Shown: positions 1 through 6,829 of the stretch, one piece after another
Layout of the letters: each line of letters begins with the position of its first letter
Position numbering within the stretch: the first letter of the stretch is position 1
Origin: Butyrivibrio sp. AE3009
GTDB lineage: Bacteria; Bacillota; Clostridia; Lachnospirales; Lachnospiraceae
Direction: 5' to 3'
Length of the DNA: 41,415 nucleotides
Assembly: GCF_000420845.1 (NCBI RefSeq)
Contig: NZ_ATVS01000031.1
Coordinates: forward strand, 1 to 41,415
Position numbers and translations under genes: made by a program
Notes under the pieces: generated by a model
What the model was told of the DNA's origin: nothing
Seen by the model: the letters and a program-made list of their open reading frames with translations, nothing else
Database searches by the model: none

Positions 1-2
1 TC

Positions 3-158
3 TGCAAGAAGGCCAAGGACTACGATCTCATTTTTGTTCCTGCCGACGGCTTCGGAGCACCGGGATACTTCCGCATGGCTTACTGCATCGACACCGAGAA
101 GGTTGAGAGAGCAATGGTCAAGCTCCGTGAATTCGTGGAGAAGGAATACAGAAAGTAA
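3..158 (+). CDS. PLP-dependent aminotransferase, C-terminal fragment (5'-truncated by window)
   Basis: Only the last 51 codons are inside the window, in frame 3, ending in TAA. The visible peptide includes VPADGFGAPGYFRMAYC, which looks like the C-terminal small domain of class I/II (fold type I) pyridoxal-phosphate aminotransferases: the G-x-x-R stretch there carries the Arg that binds the substrate carboxylate, followed by a helix ending in a charged tail (LREFVEKEYRK). The substrate cannot be told from this fragment. It is followed by a 241-bp intergenic region with two palindromes and no T-tract terminator. Aminotransferase identity is an inference from a short segment. Confidence 0.65.
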   Translation, partial: CKKAKDYDLIFVPADGFGAPGYFRMAYCIDTEKVERAMVKLREFVEKEYRK

Positions 159-174
159 TCTATTATATGATATG

Positions 175-233
175 GGGTCAAAAGTCAAAAATGCGTACAT
201 GCTTGCATGTTAAGCATTTTGACTTTATGACCC
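175..233. repeat. Intergenic hairpin, imperfect 20-bp arms
   Basis: Left arm 175-194 (gggtcaaaagtcaaaaatgc) pairs imperfectly with right arm 214-233 (gcattttgactttatgaccc). A second perfect hairpin (acatgc tt gcatgt) sits at its tip. It lies just after the aminotransferase stop. There is no following T-run, so it is not a standard intrinsic terminator. Its outer sequence (atatgatatggggtcaaaag) resembles the flank of the hairpin at 339-363, suggesting a shared dispersed repeat. Confidence 0.6.
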
Positions 234-292
234 GAACAAATATGAGGAATAAGCAATTTACGCAGTAAATTAGCGGTTTCCGAATATTTGCA

Positions 293-337
293 GAATTGCG
301 AAAATGACTTTAGTCATGGAGCAATTCGTATATCATA
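293..337. repeat. Nested stem-loop repeat (copy A)
   Basis: gaattgc (293-299) pairs with gcaattc (321-327), and atgac/gtcat pair inside it. The sequence then continues as gtatatcat. The arrangement attgcgaaa...ggagcaat...gtatatca recurs between dnaK and dnaJ (11633-11670), and weaker relatives occur at 27804-27835 and 30421-30452. It is probably a small dispersed intergenic repeat. Confidence 0.45.
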
Positions 338-338
338 T

Positions 339-363
339 GGTGTCAAAAGGTACTTTTGACACC
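339..363. repeat. Perfect 11-bp hairpin upstream of PAP2 gene
   Basis: ggtgtcaaaag, loop gta, cttttgacacc. The arms are perfect. It sits 36 bp before the chosen start of the PAP2 gene, so in its mRNA leader if transcription starts upstream. It lacks a T-tract and could act as a leader structure or be a palindromic repeat. Confidence 0.6.
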
Positions 364-399
364 TACATCATTATATTTGAGGACGGAGATATTAAGAGT

Positions 400-1170
400 A
401 TGAAAAAAGAAGTGAAGATTCAGATCGGGGCAGAGGGGATCAAGGCTGCCTTCGTATACCTTATCATTACCGTTATTTATACTCTGCTTGTTATGAATGT
501 GGACAAGGCGCCCATAGGACCAAATGATACAGTGGTGGGCTTTTCCAAGATTAACGGCAAGATGGCGGGAATATTTGGTTACAACTCTCTTTTTGACAAG
601 ATAACAGATGTCGCAATGCTTATTGCAATTCTTGTTGCGGCAGGATTTGCAGTGCTGGGACTTATTCAGCTGGTGAAGGGAAAGAGTCTTTTCAAAGTTG
701 ATAAGAAGATCTACGGACTGGCGCTGGTGTATGTTGTGGTTATGGTACTATATGTCTTTTTTGACAAAGTGCCCCTTAACTACAGGCCGGTACTGGTGCC
801 CGGTGAGACTGAGCTGGAGGCATCATTTCCTTCCACTCACACCATGGTTATCTGCACGATACTGTCAACAGCTGTTCTTTTCTGGAGAAAGGTATTTGAA
901 GGAGAGGGCAAGTATGTGAAGGATGTCAGTGTCAAGAACCTTGATGAGAAAAAAGGCGCAGCTTCTTCGGTATTTATCTCAGGAGACAGGGCCAAGCTTC
1001 GCAAAGGCCTTGAAACATGCGCACGCTTTATCATGTTCGTTGCGGTTATAGGAAGGATACTGGCAGGAGTTCATTGGATAACCGATATTCTCGGAGGCTT
1101 ACTGATTTCCGCAACCATAACAGAGTTCTATAGCGCTCTTTTTATAGGAAAAACAGAGGAAGCGGACTGA
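400..1170 (+). CDS. PAP2-superfamily membrane phosphatase
   Basis: Predicted 256-residue polytopic membrane protein. The PAP2 (type 2 phosphatidic acid phosphatase / undecaprenyl-diphosphatase BcrC-like) motifs are visible in order: a K..P..YRP segment, PSTH after a short loop, then RILAGVHWITDILGG, which supplies the catalytic His and Asp. Hydrophobic stretches surround these motifs. The reading frame stays open to an ATG at 304, but the ATG at 400 is preferred because GGACGGAG precedes it at suitable spacing and because upstream codons would translate across the palindromes at 293-363. The substrate (lipid phosphate or prenyl diphosphate) cannot be decided. An unusual ~45-residue hydrophilic loop lies between PSTH and the last motif. 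Confidence 0.8.
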   Translation: MKKEVKIQIGAEGIKAAFVYLIITVIYTLLVMNVDKAPIGPNDTVVGFSKINGKMAGIFGYNSLFDKITDVAMLIAILVAAGFAVLGLIQLVKGKSLFKVDKKIYGLALVYVVVMVLYVFFDKVPLNYRPVLVPGETELEASFPSTHTMVICTILSTAVLFWRKVFEGEGKYVKDVSVKNLDEKKGAASSVFISGDRAKLRKGLETCARFIMFVAVIGRILAGVHWITDILGGLLISATITEFYSALFIGKTEEAD

Positions 1171-1219
1171 AAGAGCGCATGGATGTTGAACAAATTGAGA
1201 TGTTTTGTCAGCGGATGCG

Positions 1220-1248
1220 TTGACAATGCGGATTAAAGGGAGTAAACT
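1220..1248 (+). promoter_or_regulatory. Sigma-A-type promoter for the DUF6465 gene
   Basis: TTGACA (1220-1225), a 17-bp spacer, then TAAACT (1243-1248), 74 bp before the start codon. The -35 is a perfect match. The same box pair recurs at 2035-2063. Confidence 0.6.
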
Positions 1249-1321
1249 CTATTTCGTAATCACTTTAGTGTTTTAACGAGCTGATTAAATCAAATGCGAT
1301 TTTATGAGGAGGAGAACAAAA

Positions 1322-1810
1322 ATGGCAGAGATTAAGAAGACAGATAGCACCGTTAAACCTGTTGCAGCAGCTACTGTAGTAGTTAAGAAGGCTGAAGTTA
1401 AGGCAGAGGCACCTAAGGCTGAGAAGAAAGAGACCAAGGTAGAAGCCAAGAAGCCTGCAGCTAAGAAGCCCGCAGCTAAGAAGCCTGCAGCAGCCAAGAA
1501 GGCTGAGCCCAAGAAGGCTACAGTTAAGAAGGAGACCAAGCCTGCAGCTAAGAAGGCTACAGCAGCCAAGAAGCCCGCTACCAAGAAGGCAGTAGCTCCC
1601 AAGGAAGATGTTAAGACCAACATCGTTCTTCAGTATGGCGACAGAGCTGTATCCTATGCAGATCTTGTACAGAATGCCAAGAACAAATTCCAGTACGATA
1701 TGGGCGGAGACGCTGAGGCTGTTAAGAAGATCAATCTTTATGTTAAGCCTGAGGAGAACAAGGTTTACTTCGTAATGGACAACAAGGTACAGGGCAGCTA
1801 CGATCTGTAA
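1322..1810 (+). CDS. Histone-H1-like Lys/Ala/Pro-rich protein with C-terminal DUF6465-like domain
   Basis: 162 residues starting at the ATG after GAGGAGGAGAAC. Residues ~1-105 are almost entirely K, A, P, E, T and V in KKPAA-type repeats, very basic and likely disordered, resembling bacterial histone-H1-like proteins. The last ~60 residues form a compact, conventional sequence (NIVLQYGDRAVSYADLVQNA...LYVKPEENKVYFVMDNKVQG) that I recognise as the DUF6465 type found in Lachnospiraceae. A nucleic-acid-binding tail with a small folded anchor is an inference; the biochemical role is unknown. The gene is monocistronic, with its own promoter (1220-1248) and terminator (1833-1866). Highly repetitive codon use suggests repeat expansion and contraction. 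Confidence 0.8.
   Translation: MAEIKKTDSTVKPVAAATVVVKKAEVKAEAPKAEKKETKVEAKKPAAKKPAAKKPAAAKKAEPKKATVKKETKPAAKKATAAKKPATKKAVAPKEDVKTNIVLQYGDRAVSYADLVQNAKNKFQYDMGGDAEAVKKINLYVKPEENKVYFVMDNKVQGSYDL
1447..1500 (+). repeat. In-frame tandem ~15-bp repeats encoding AKKPA units
   Basis: Near-identical units aagaagcctgcagct follow one another inside the basic tail. They encode the KKPAA peptide repeats and are likely sites of copy-number change. Confidence 0.7.
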
Positions 1811-1832
1811 TGTTCAATCCCGATATATATTC

Positions 1833-1866
1833 AGAGGCACTCACATCCGTGGGCGCCTCTTTTTTC
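1833..1866 (+). terminator. Intrinsic terminator after DUF6465 gene
   Basis: A GC-rich hairpin (gaggcactc...gggcgcctc) followed by a six-T run, 23 bp after the stop codon. Confidence 0.8.
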
Positions 1867-1876
1867 TTAAAAAAAA

Positions 1877-1920
1877 TTGGGGTCAGACCCCAATCACAGA
1901 ATGTTCACAATCTCCTGATA
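1877..1920. repeat. Partial copy of the ~87-bp palindromic element
   Basis: Begins with the perfect palindrome ttggggtcagaccccaa, then ...cacagaatgttcacaatctcctgatag. It matches one arm and part of the centre of the complete elements at 26756 and 28759, with changes, but has no second arm. Likely a decayed or half copy. Confidence 0.5.
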
Positions 1921-1933
1921 GAATAGATCTTAG

Positions 1934-1982
1934 GCCCTGGTCAGGGCGACATGCCACATTCGTTGGCAGAGGCGATATCGCC
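1934..1982. other. Cluster of three small dyads in a 457-bp gene-free stretch
   Basis: gccctg-gt-cagggc (1934-1947), tgcca...tggca (1952-1968) and the perfect palindrome ggcgatatcgcc (1971-1982) lie back to back. The gene-free stretch 1811-2267 otherwise holds a terminator, a decayed repeat, a promoter candidate and an ACGCTTTAA repeat set. I recognise no riboswitch or known RNA here. The cluster could be a structured RNA or protein-binding sites. Confidence 0.35.
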
Positions 1983-2034
1983 GAAGAATACCCATATTAC
2001 AATTCAATACAAGGAGAATTTATTAAGAAAAGAC

Positions 2035-2063
2035 TTGACATTGCACAGTGTCAAACTTAAACT
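2035..2063 (+). promoter_or_regulatory. Candidate promoter for the protease cassette
   Basis: TTGACA (2035-2040), 17 bp, TAAACT (2058-2063). The -35 box is also the left half of the dyad ttgaca-N8-tgtcaa, a possible operator. Use of this promoter would give a ~195-nt leader before the first cassette gene. Confidence 0.5.
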
Positions 2064-2100
2064 TAAAATTAACTTTTTGCAGATGGGGATATTGTACTCC

Positions 2101-2210
2101 AAACGCTTTAACACATAGAAGTGATAAAAGGCCAACGCTTTAAATCGCATTACGCTTTAAAATGTCACCGGGCCGAATATTATTCTGATAATTTGGAGAA
2201 CTAAGCGTTT
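2101..2210 (+). promoter_or_regulatory. Repeated ACGCTTTAA boxes upstream of the protease cassette
   Basis: ACGCTTTAA occurs at 2103-2111, 2135-2143 and 2152-2160, with an inverted relative (TAAGCGTTT) at 2202-2210. Four copies in 110 bp between the candidate promoter and the first gene suggest a regulator-binding array. The regulator is unknown. Confidence 0.45.
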
Positions 2211-2267
2211 GTTGCAGGTACATTAGATGCAATAAGTCATGGAAAGAGTTTGTGTGGAGGTGTTTTT

Positions 2268-2639
2268 ATGATTAAAGCTTCCTTTGAGAAGGTCAAAAGA
2301 GGTGCGTCCTCTGAGGCTTTTAAGGATGAAAACAGGCTTAATCTCGAAAAATCCGTCGGCGACAGTACATCTGAGACTGTCCGGGAGCATGTCTACATCG
2401 TCTTTTCCGGGGACATCAGCATCGAAAATGGCATAGAGACCATCGAGAACAAGGTCCTTTCAGGGGATCTGCTTGAGGTATCCAGATTTGATGTCAGAGG
2501 TCACGCAGCAGTGGCCATCGTAAGTACCTCCATTAGAAAAAAGATCGAGGATCTTCCTATTGTTGAGAAAGTCAAGGTTATGGAAGCTCTTCACCCAACC
2601 GTTGATAAAGCTGCACCGGTAACTTCATATACTAAGTAA
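2268..2639 (+). CDS. Small protein resembling a free-standing subtilisin propeptide (peptidase inhibitor I9 fold)
   Basis: 123 residues starting at the ATG after TGGAGGTG. No signal peptide or membrane segment is visible. From about residue 41 the pattern VYIVFSGDI...IENGIETIENKVLSGDLLEVSRFDV...AAVAIVSTSIRKKIEDLPIVEKVKVMEAL follows the strand-helix-strand-strand-helix-strand layout of I9 propeptides, including the typical 'helix, L-P-x-V-x-x-V' ending. It lies 74 bp upstream of a secreted subtilase in the same orientation. I9 proteins known as independent inhibitors or chaperones (for example yeast IB2 and Pleurotus POIA1) make an inhibitor or folding-helper role plausible, but this is inference. 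Lack of a signal peptide argues for a cytoplasmic role or protection against premature activity. Confidence 0.5.
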   Translation: MIKASFEKVKRGASSEAFKDENRLNLEKSVGDSTSETVREHVYIVFSGDISIENGIETIENKVLSGDLLEVSRFDVRGHAAVAIVSTSIRKKIEDLPIVEKVKVMEALHPTVDKAAPVTSYTK

Positions 2640-2713
2640 TCCTATTTAGTTTGAGACCGCTATCGATGCATTTTTATAAAGCACTACTATACTAACGACG
2701 GAGGAGAAAGTGT

Positions 2714-5700
2714 ATGAAGAAAAAAATGTGCCCTGAAAAAGCGCTGGCTGTGATCCTTAGTGCATCACTGGCATTATCACCAGCAGTTACAGCTTCAGCT
2801 GCTTCAGGCGACGACGCTGAAGAGCTCTTTGAAGAAGTAGTATTAGAAGAGACAGGCGAAGAAGAGGAACTTAGTGAAGTTCCTGTAATGGAAAAGGTTG
2901 ATCCTGCCAAGGTCGGCCTGGAGACATCCAAAGATGTCTTTGAGGGTAAGCTTGAGGATGTAGATGCCACCAAGCATGATCCCGACGAGCAGACCCGTGT
3001 AATTATCGTTATGGAGGGCGACAGCGTAATTGATGCAGGCTTTGATACTGCAGATCTTGCTGAAAATGACGCGGCCATGACTCTTTCCGATAATATCCTC
3101 AGTGAACAGGAGAGCACTGTTGAGAAGATCGAAGAGGAAGCTCTTGACGGAGACAAACTTGATGTTAACTTCAATTTCTCAATTCTCACCAATGCTGTAT
3201 CAGCAGATGTAGCATACGGCGATATTGAGAAGATCAAAGAAGTAGACGGCGTTGCTGCAGTATATGTTGCTCAGCAGTACGAGCCTCTTATGTCAGCAGA
3301 TCCCATGACAATTACTTCCGGAGATATGGTTGGAAGCTATTCAACATGGGCTAACGGCTATACCGGTGCCGGCACAAGAATTGCAATTATCGATACAGGT
3401 ATCGATTCTGATCACCCTTCTTTTGACAGCGCAGCTTTTGATGCGCATCTTGCAGAGACAGCTCAGAAGGCAGGCAAAACAGTTGAGGATTACTCACTTC
3501 TTACAGCAGAAGAGATTGCCACTGTTCTTCCTAATCTTAATGCTTCCAAGATGAGCAAGGGTGATGATGAAGAAAAGGCAGTTGAACTTACAGCTGACCA
3601 GCTCTTTGTAAATGACAAGATTGCTTTTGCATATAACTATGTAGACAAGAACCTTGATATCACACATGATAACGATGAGCAGGGTGACCACGGAACACAC
3701 GTATCCGGTATCGCTACTGCCAATGCCTATGTACCAAGCGCAGTTACAGAGACAGGCTTCGCTCAGCAGGCAGTAGGTGTTGTAGGTATCGCTCCCGATG
3801 CACAGCTCATCACCATGAAGGTATTCGGAACCAACGGTGGTGCATACAGTGATGATTACATGGCAGCTATCGAGGATGCTATCCTTCTTAAGGCTGACGT
3901 TGTTAACCTTTCACTTGGTTCATCCGTTGCCGGATATTCAGCTGATTCAGAGCAGTATATCAATGATATCTTTGACAAGCTTCAGGGAACCAGCACTGTT
4001 GTATCCATTTCCGCAGGTAACTCCGGACGTTGGGCAGACAGCTCACCTTATGGTGTTAACCTTTCAAAGGATGTTAACCAGGATACAGTAGGATCTCCCG
4101 GATCTTATTACAACGCTCTCACAGTAGCCAGTGCCAACAACAGCGGAATCACAGCCAACTACTTTGAGACAAAAGACGGTGCTAAGATCTTCTACAACGA
4201 TGGTAATGACACACTTGCACCTAAGTTCAGAACACTTGATACATCAGCAGATCAGAACGGAACAGAGTATCCTTACGTTCTTCTTGCTGCCAAGGGTACT
4301 CCTGAAGATTACGACGGCGTTGATGTTAAGGGTAAGGTTGTATTCGTTCAGCGTGGTGGCATCACATTCGGTGAGAAGCAGCAGAACGCTGAGAACGCAG
4401 GCGCTGTTGCAGCTGTAATCTACAACAATCAGCCCGGCACTATCAGCATGACACTTCAGGGAAGCAAGGCAGTTATTCCTTGCGTATCCATCACTCTTGC
4501 AGAGGGAGAGGCTGTTGCAGCACTTTCCGAAGAAGTTGCTGAGGGTGTATATGAAGGAACCTTCAAGGTTGTATATAACGCAGCTACCAACTACAACGCA
4601 GCTGACGGCTACACAATGAGCTCCTTCTCATCCTACGGTGTTCCGGGAACTCTTGACCTCAAGCCTGAGATCACAGCACCCGGTGGAAACATCTACTCAA
4701 CTATCGATAACGGCGATTACGGTCTCATGAGCGGAACTTCAATGGCAGCTCCTTCAGTTACAGGACAGAGCGCACTTGTTGAGCAGTACATCAGAGAGAA
4801 CGGACTTGCAGAGAAGAACGGATTATCCGTACGTACACTTGCACAGTCACTTATTATGGCAACCGCAGTACCTCTTCACGAGGACAATGATCCTGAGAAT
4901 CCTGAGGTTTCTCCCAGATCACAGGGTGCAGGTCTTGCCAATGTATATAACGCTGTAACATCACCTGTATATGCTCTTGTTGGTGCTAAGGAAGGCAATG
5001 ATGGTAAGGTTAAGGCAGTTCTTGGCGATGATCCCAAGAAGAACGGCGCTTACAGCTTCTCATTTGACCTTTACAACCTTTCTGATGTCCCTCAGTACTA
5101 TGTACTTGATGCATCTGTTCTTACAGAAGAGCTCTATGAGGAGTCAGGAATCAAATACTTTGTAGGATCATCACACAAGCTTAATCCTACAGTAACTCTT
5201 AAGGCAGACAAGACCAAGCTCGTATATGACCTTAACGGCGACGGCAAGGTTAACAAAAAAGACCGTGTTCCTTTCCTTAAGGCTGTAAACGGCTCTGTTG
5301 TTCTTCCTGCTCTTGAAGCTTGCCCGGATTATTTTGATTTCAACAACGACGGTGTTGTAAATACCAAGGACGTATATCTCTTCGGCAAACAGTTCATTAA
5401 GGGCGGCAAAGTAGTTGCTGACACCGCACTTAAGGCAGCAGTTGTTGAAGATAAAACCAATGTTAATGTTTCAATCAAACTGTCAGCAGAAGACAGAGAG
5501 TACCTTGCCGGATTTGAAAACGGTATGTATGTAGACGGATATGTATATGCTAAGGGTAATGTAACTCTTTCAGTTCCTTTCCTTGCATTCTATGGAAACT
5601 GGGGCGATTCCTCTATGTTCGAGGATTATGACTTCTACCTTGGCAAATATGATAAGGAATATGCAAGTAATGCATATATCTACAGTGGAGTTTCAGCAAC

Positions 5701-6829
5701 CAACTTCCTCTCATTCTTCCCTTACGGAGATACAGATGAGGAAAATGAGTACTTCTTTGTTCCTAACCTGATCGCTACTGATGATGAGTACATTGCCGAC
5801 AGACTTGCACTTAGTGCATCCAACGGAACAGCTCTTGGCAGCTTCTATTACACTCTTATCAGAAATGCAAGCAGACTGGTAACTACAATCAGCAACAAGA
5901 AGACCGGTGAAGTATACTTCCAGAAGCAGGAAGACGAGAACTACGCTTCCTTCGTTTACCAGCAGCAGTGGACAAACAACCTTCAGTCTCAGGATCTTAT
6001 GTGGACAGGTACAGATGCTGAGGGCAATCCTCTTCCTGATGACACAGAGGTTGAAGTTAAGCTTACAGCAGTACCCAGCTACTATGATGGTGTTGATGAT
6101 ATCAGCACACTTACCGGTAAGGGATTAAGCATCGGATACTCATTTGCTATTGATAACGAGGATCCGGATATCGCAGAGATGTCAGCAAATGAAGACGGAA
6201 CAATGAATGTCGTTGTTACCGATAACCGCTATGCGGCAGCAGTTATGGTTCTTGATGAGAACTTCGTGACTGTTGGCAAATATGCAGTAAACCAGAAGGT
6301 TAAAGGCGAAGATCAGACTCTTACAATCAAGGTTCCCGATGGAGAATTCTATGTAGAGGTTTATGACTATGCGCTTAATACCTGCATATATAAGTTCACA
6401 CCTGCCGAGAAGGATACAGAGACAACTCAGTTCGTAACAAGCCTCACCGTTGAGAGCGAGGAGATGGACCTTGATGTAGGAAACAGAGCACTCATCAAAG
6501 TTACAGTAGGTCCCGAGAACCTTGAGAAAGGTTATGACGCAGTTGAGTTCACAAGCTCAGACGAGTCTGTTGCAACTGTAAGTGAGAACGGTACAGTAAC
6601 AGCACTTAAGGAAGGCAGATGCACCATCCTTGTTACCACGAAAGCAACAGATAAGGATGGAAAGAACCTTACAGCAACAGTTTGGGTTACAGTAAGGGAT
6701 TACGGCGGAGCAGATGATGATGAAGACTCAATAGTTGACATTTCAGAAGAACCATCTGAGGACGGAGTTCTGGAAGAAGTCGAAGAAATCGAAGTAGCCG
6801 AGGAAGTAGGAGGATCAACTAATGAATAA
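2714..6829 (+). CDS. Secreted subtilisin-like (S8, lactocepin/C5a-peptidase-type) protease with internal dockerin and C-terminal Big2-like domain
   Basis: 1371 residues; the start follows GGAGGAGAAAGTGT. Layout: signal peptide (1-30, ending ASA-A), acidic segment (33-60), I9-like propeptide (~93-190), S8 catalytic domain with Asp227 (IAIIDTG), His326 (GDHGTHVSG), oxyanion Asn436 (ISAGNSG) and Ser676 (GTSMAAPS), interrupted by a PA-type insertion (~480-630). An Fn3-like A-domain (~770-960, with LSVPFLAFYGNW) follows. Inside it sits a duplicated calcium-binding dockerin (DLNGDGKVNKKD at ~839 and DFNNDGVVNTKD at ~875). A Big2 Ig-like domain (~1235-1330) and a very acidic tail complete it. No LPXTG or S-layer anchor is visible. 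It probably degrades proteins outside the cell. The stop overlaps the next gene, a cohesin-like protein, by 8 nt, suggesting partnered export and assembly. Confidence 0.9.
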   Translation: MKKKMCPEKALAVILSASLALSPAVTASAASGDDAEELFEEVVLEETGEEEELSEVPVMEKVDPAKVGLETSKDVFEGKLEDVDATKHDPDEQTRVIIVMEGDSVIDAGFDTADLAENDAAMTLSDNILSEQESTVEKIEEEALDGDKLDVNFNFSILTNAVSADVAYGDIEKIKEVDGVAAVYVAQQYEPLMSADPMTITSGDMVGSYSTWANGYTGAGTRIAIIDTGIDSDHPSFDSAAFDAHLAETAQKAGKTVEDYSLLTAEEIATVLPNLNASKMSKGDDEEKAVELTADQLFVNDKIAFAYNYVDKNLDITHDNDEQGDHGTHVSGIATANAYVPSAVTETGFAQQAVGVVGIAPDAQLITMKVFGTNGGAYSDDYMAAIEDAILLKADVVNLSLGSSVAGYSADSEQYINDIFDKLQGTSTVVSISAGNSGRWADSSPYGVNLSKDVNQDTVGSPGSYYNALTVASANNSGITANYFETKDGAKIFYNDGNDTLAPKFRTLDTSADQNGTEYPYVLLAAKGTPEDYDGVDVKGKVVFVQRGGITFGEKQQNAENAGAVAAVIYNNQPGTISMTLQGSKAVIPCVSITLAEGEAVAALSEEVAEGVYEGTFKVVYNAATNYNAADGYTMSSFSSYGVPGTLDLKPEITAPGGNIYSTIDNGDYGLMSGTSMAAPSVTGQSALVEQYIRENGLAEKNGLSVRTLAQSLIMATAVPLHEDNDPENPEVSPRSQGAGLANVYNAVTSPVYALVGAKEGNDGKVKAVLGDDPKKNGAYSFSFDLYNLSDVPQYYVLDASVLTEELYEESGIKYFVGSSHKLNPTVTLKADKTKLVYDLNGDGKVNKKDRVPFLKAVNGSVVLPALEACPDYFDFNNDGVVNTKDVYLFGKQFIKGGKVVADTALKAAVVEDKTNVNVSIKLSAEDREYLAGFENGMYVDGYVYAKGNVTLSVPFLAFYGNWGDSSMFEDYDFYLGKYDKEYASNAYIYSGVSATNFLSFFPYGDTDEENEYFFVPNLIATDDEYIADRLALSASNGTALGSFYYTLIRNASRLVTTISNKKTGEVYFQKQEDENYASFVYQQQWTNNLQSQDLMWTGTDAEGNPLPDDTEVEVKLTAVPSYYDGVDDISTLTGKGLSIGYSFAIDNEDPDIAEMSANEDGTMNVVVTDNRYAAAVMVLDENFVTVGKYAVNQKVKGEDQTLTIKVPDGEFYVEVYDYALNTCIYKFTPAEKDTETTQFVTSLTVESEEMDLDVGNRALIKVTVGPENLEKGYDAVEFTSSDESVATVSENGTVTALKEGRCTILVTTKATDKDGKNLTATVWVTVRDYGGADDDEDSIVDISEEPSEDGVLEEVEEIEVAEEVGGSTNE

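Noticed and set aside
1285..1623. A 112-codon reading frame on the minus strand opposite the DUF6465 gene
   Set aside because: It is the antisense reflection of Lys/Ala repeats (a Leu/Ala/Phe-rich product), has no ribosome site and ignores the well-supported plus-strand gene.
1870..2260. A riboswitch in the long leader region of the protease cassette
   Set aside because: I compared it from memory with common classes (c-di-GMP, lysine, glycine, cobalamin, fluoride) and found no core match, so only dyads and boxes are reported.
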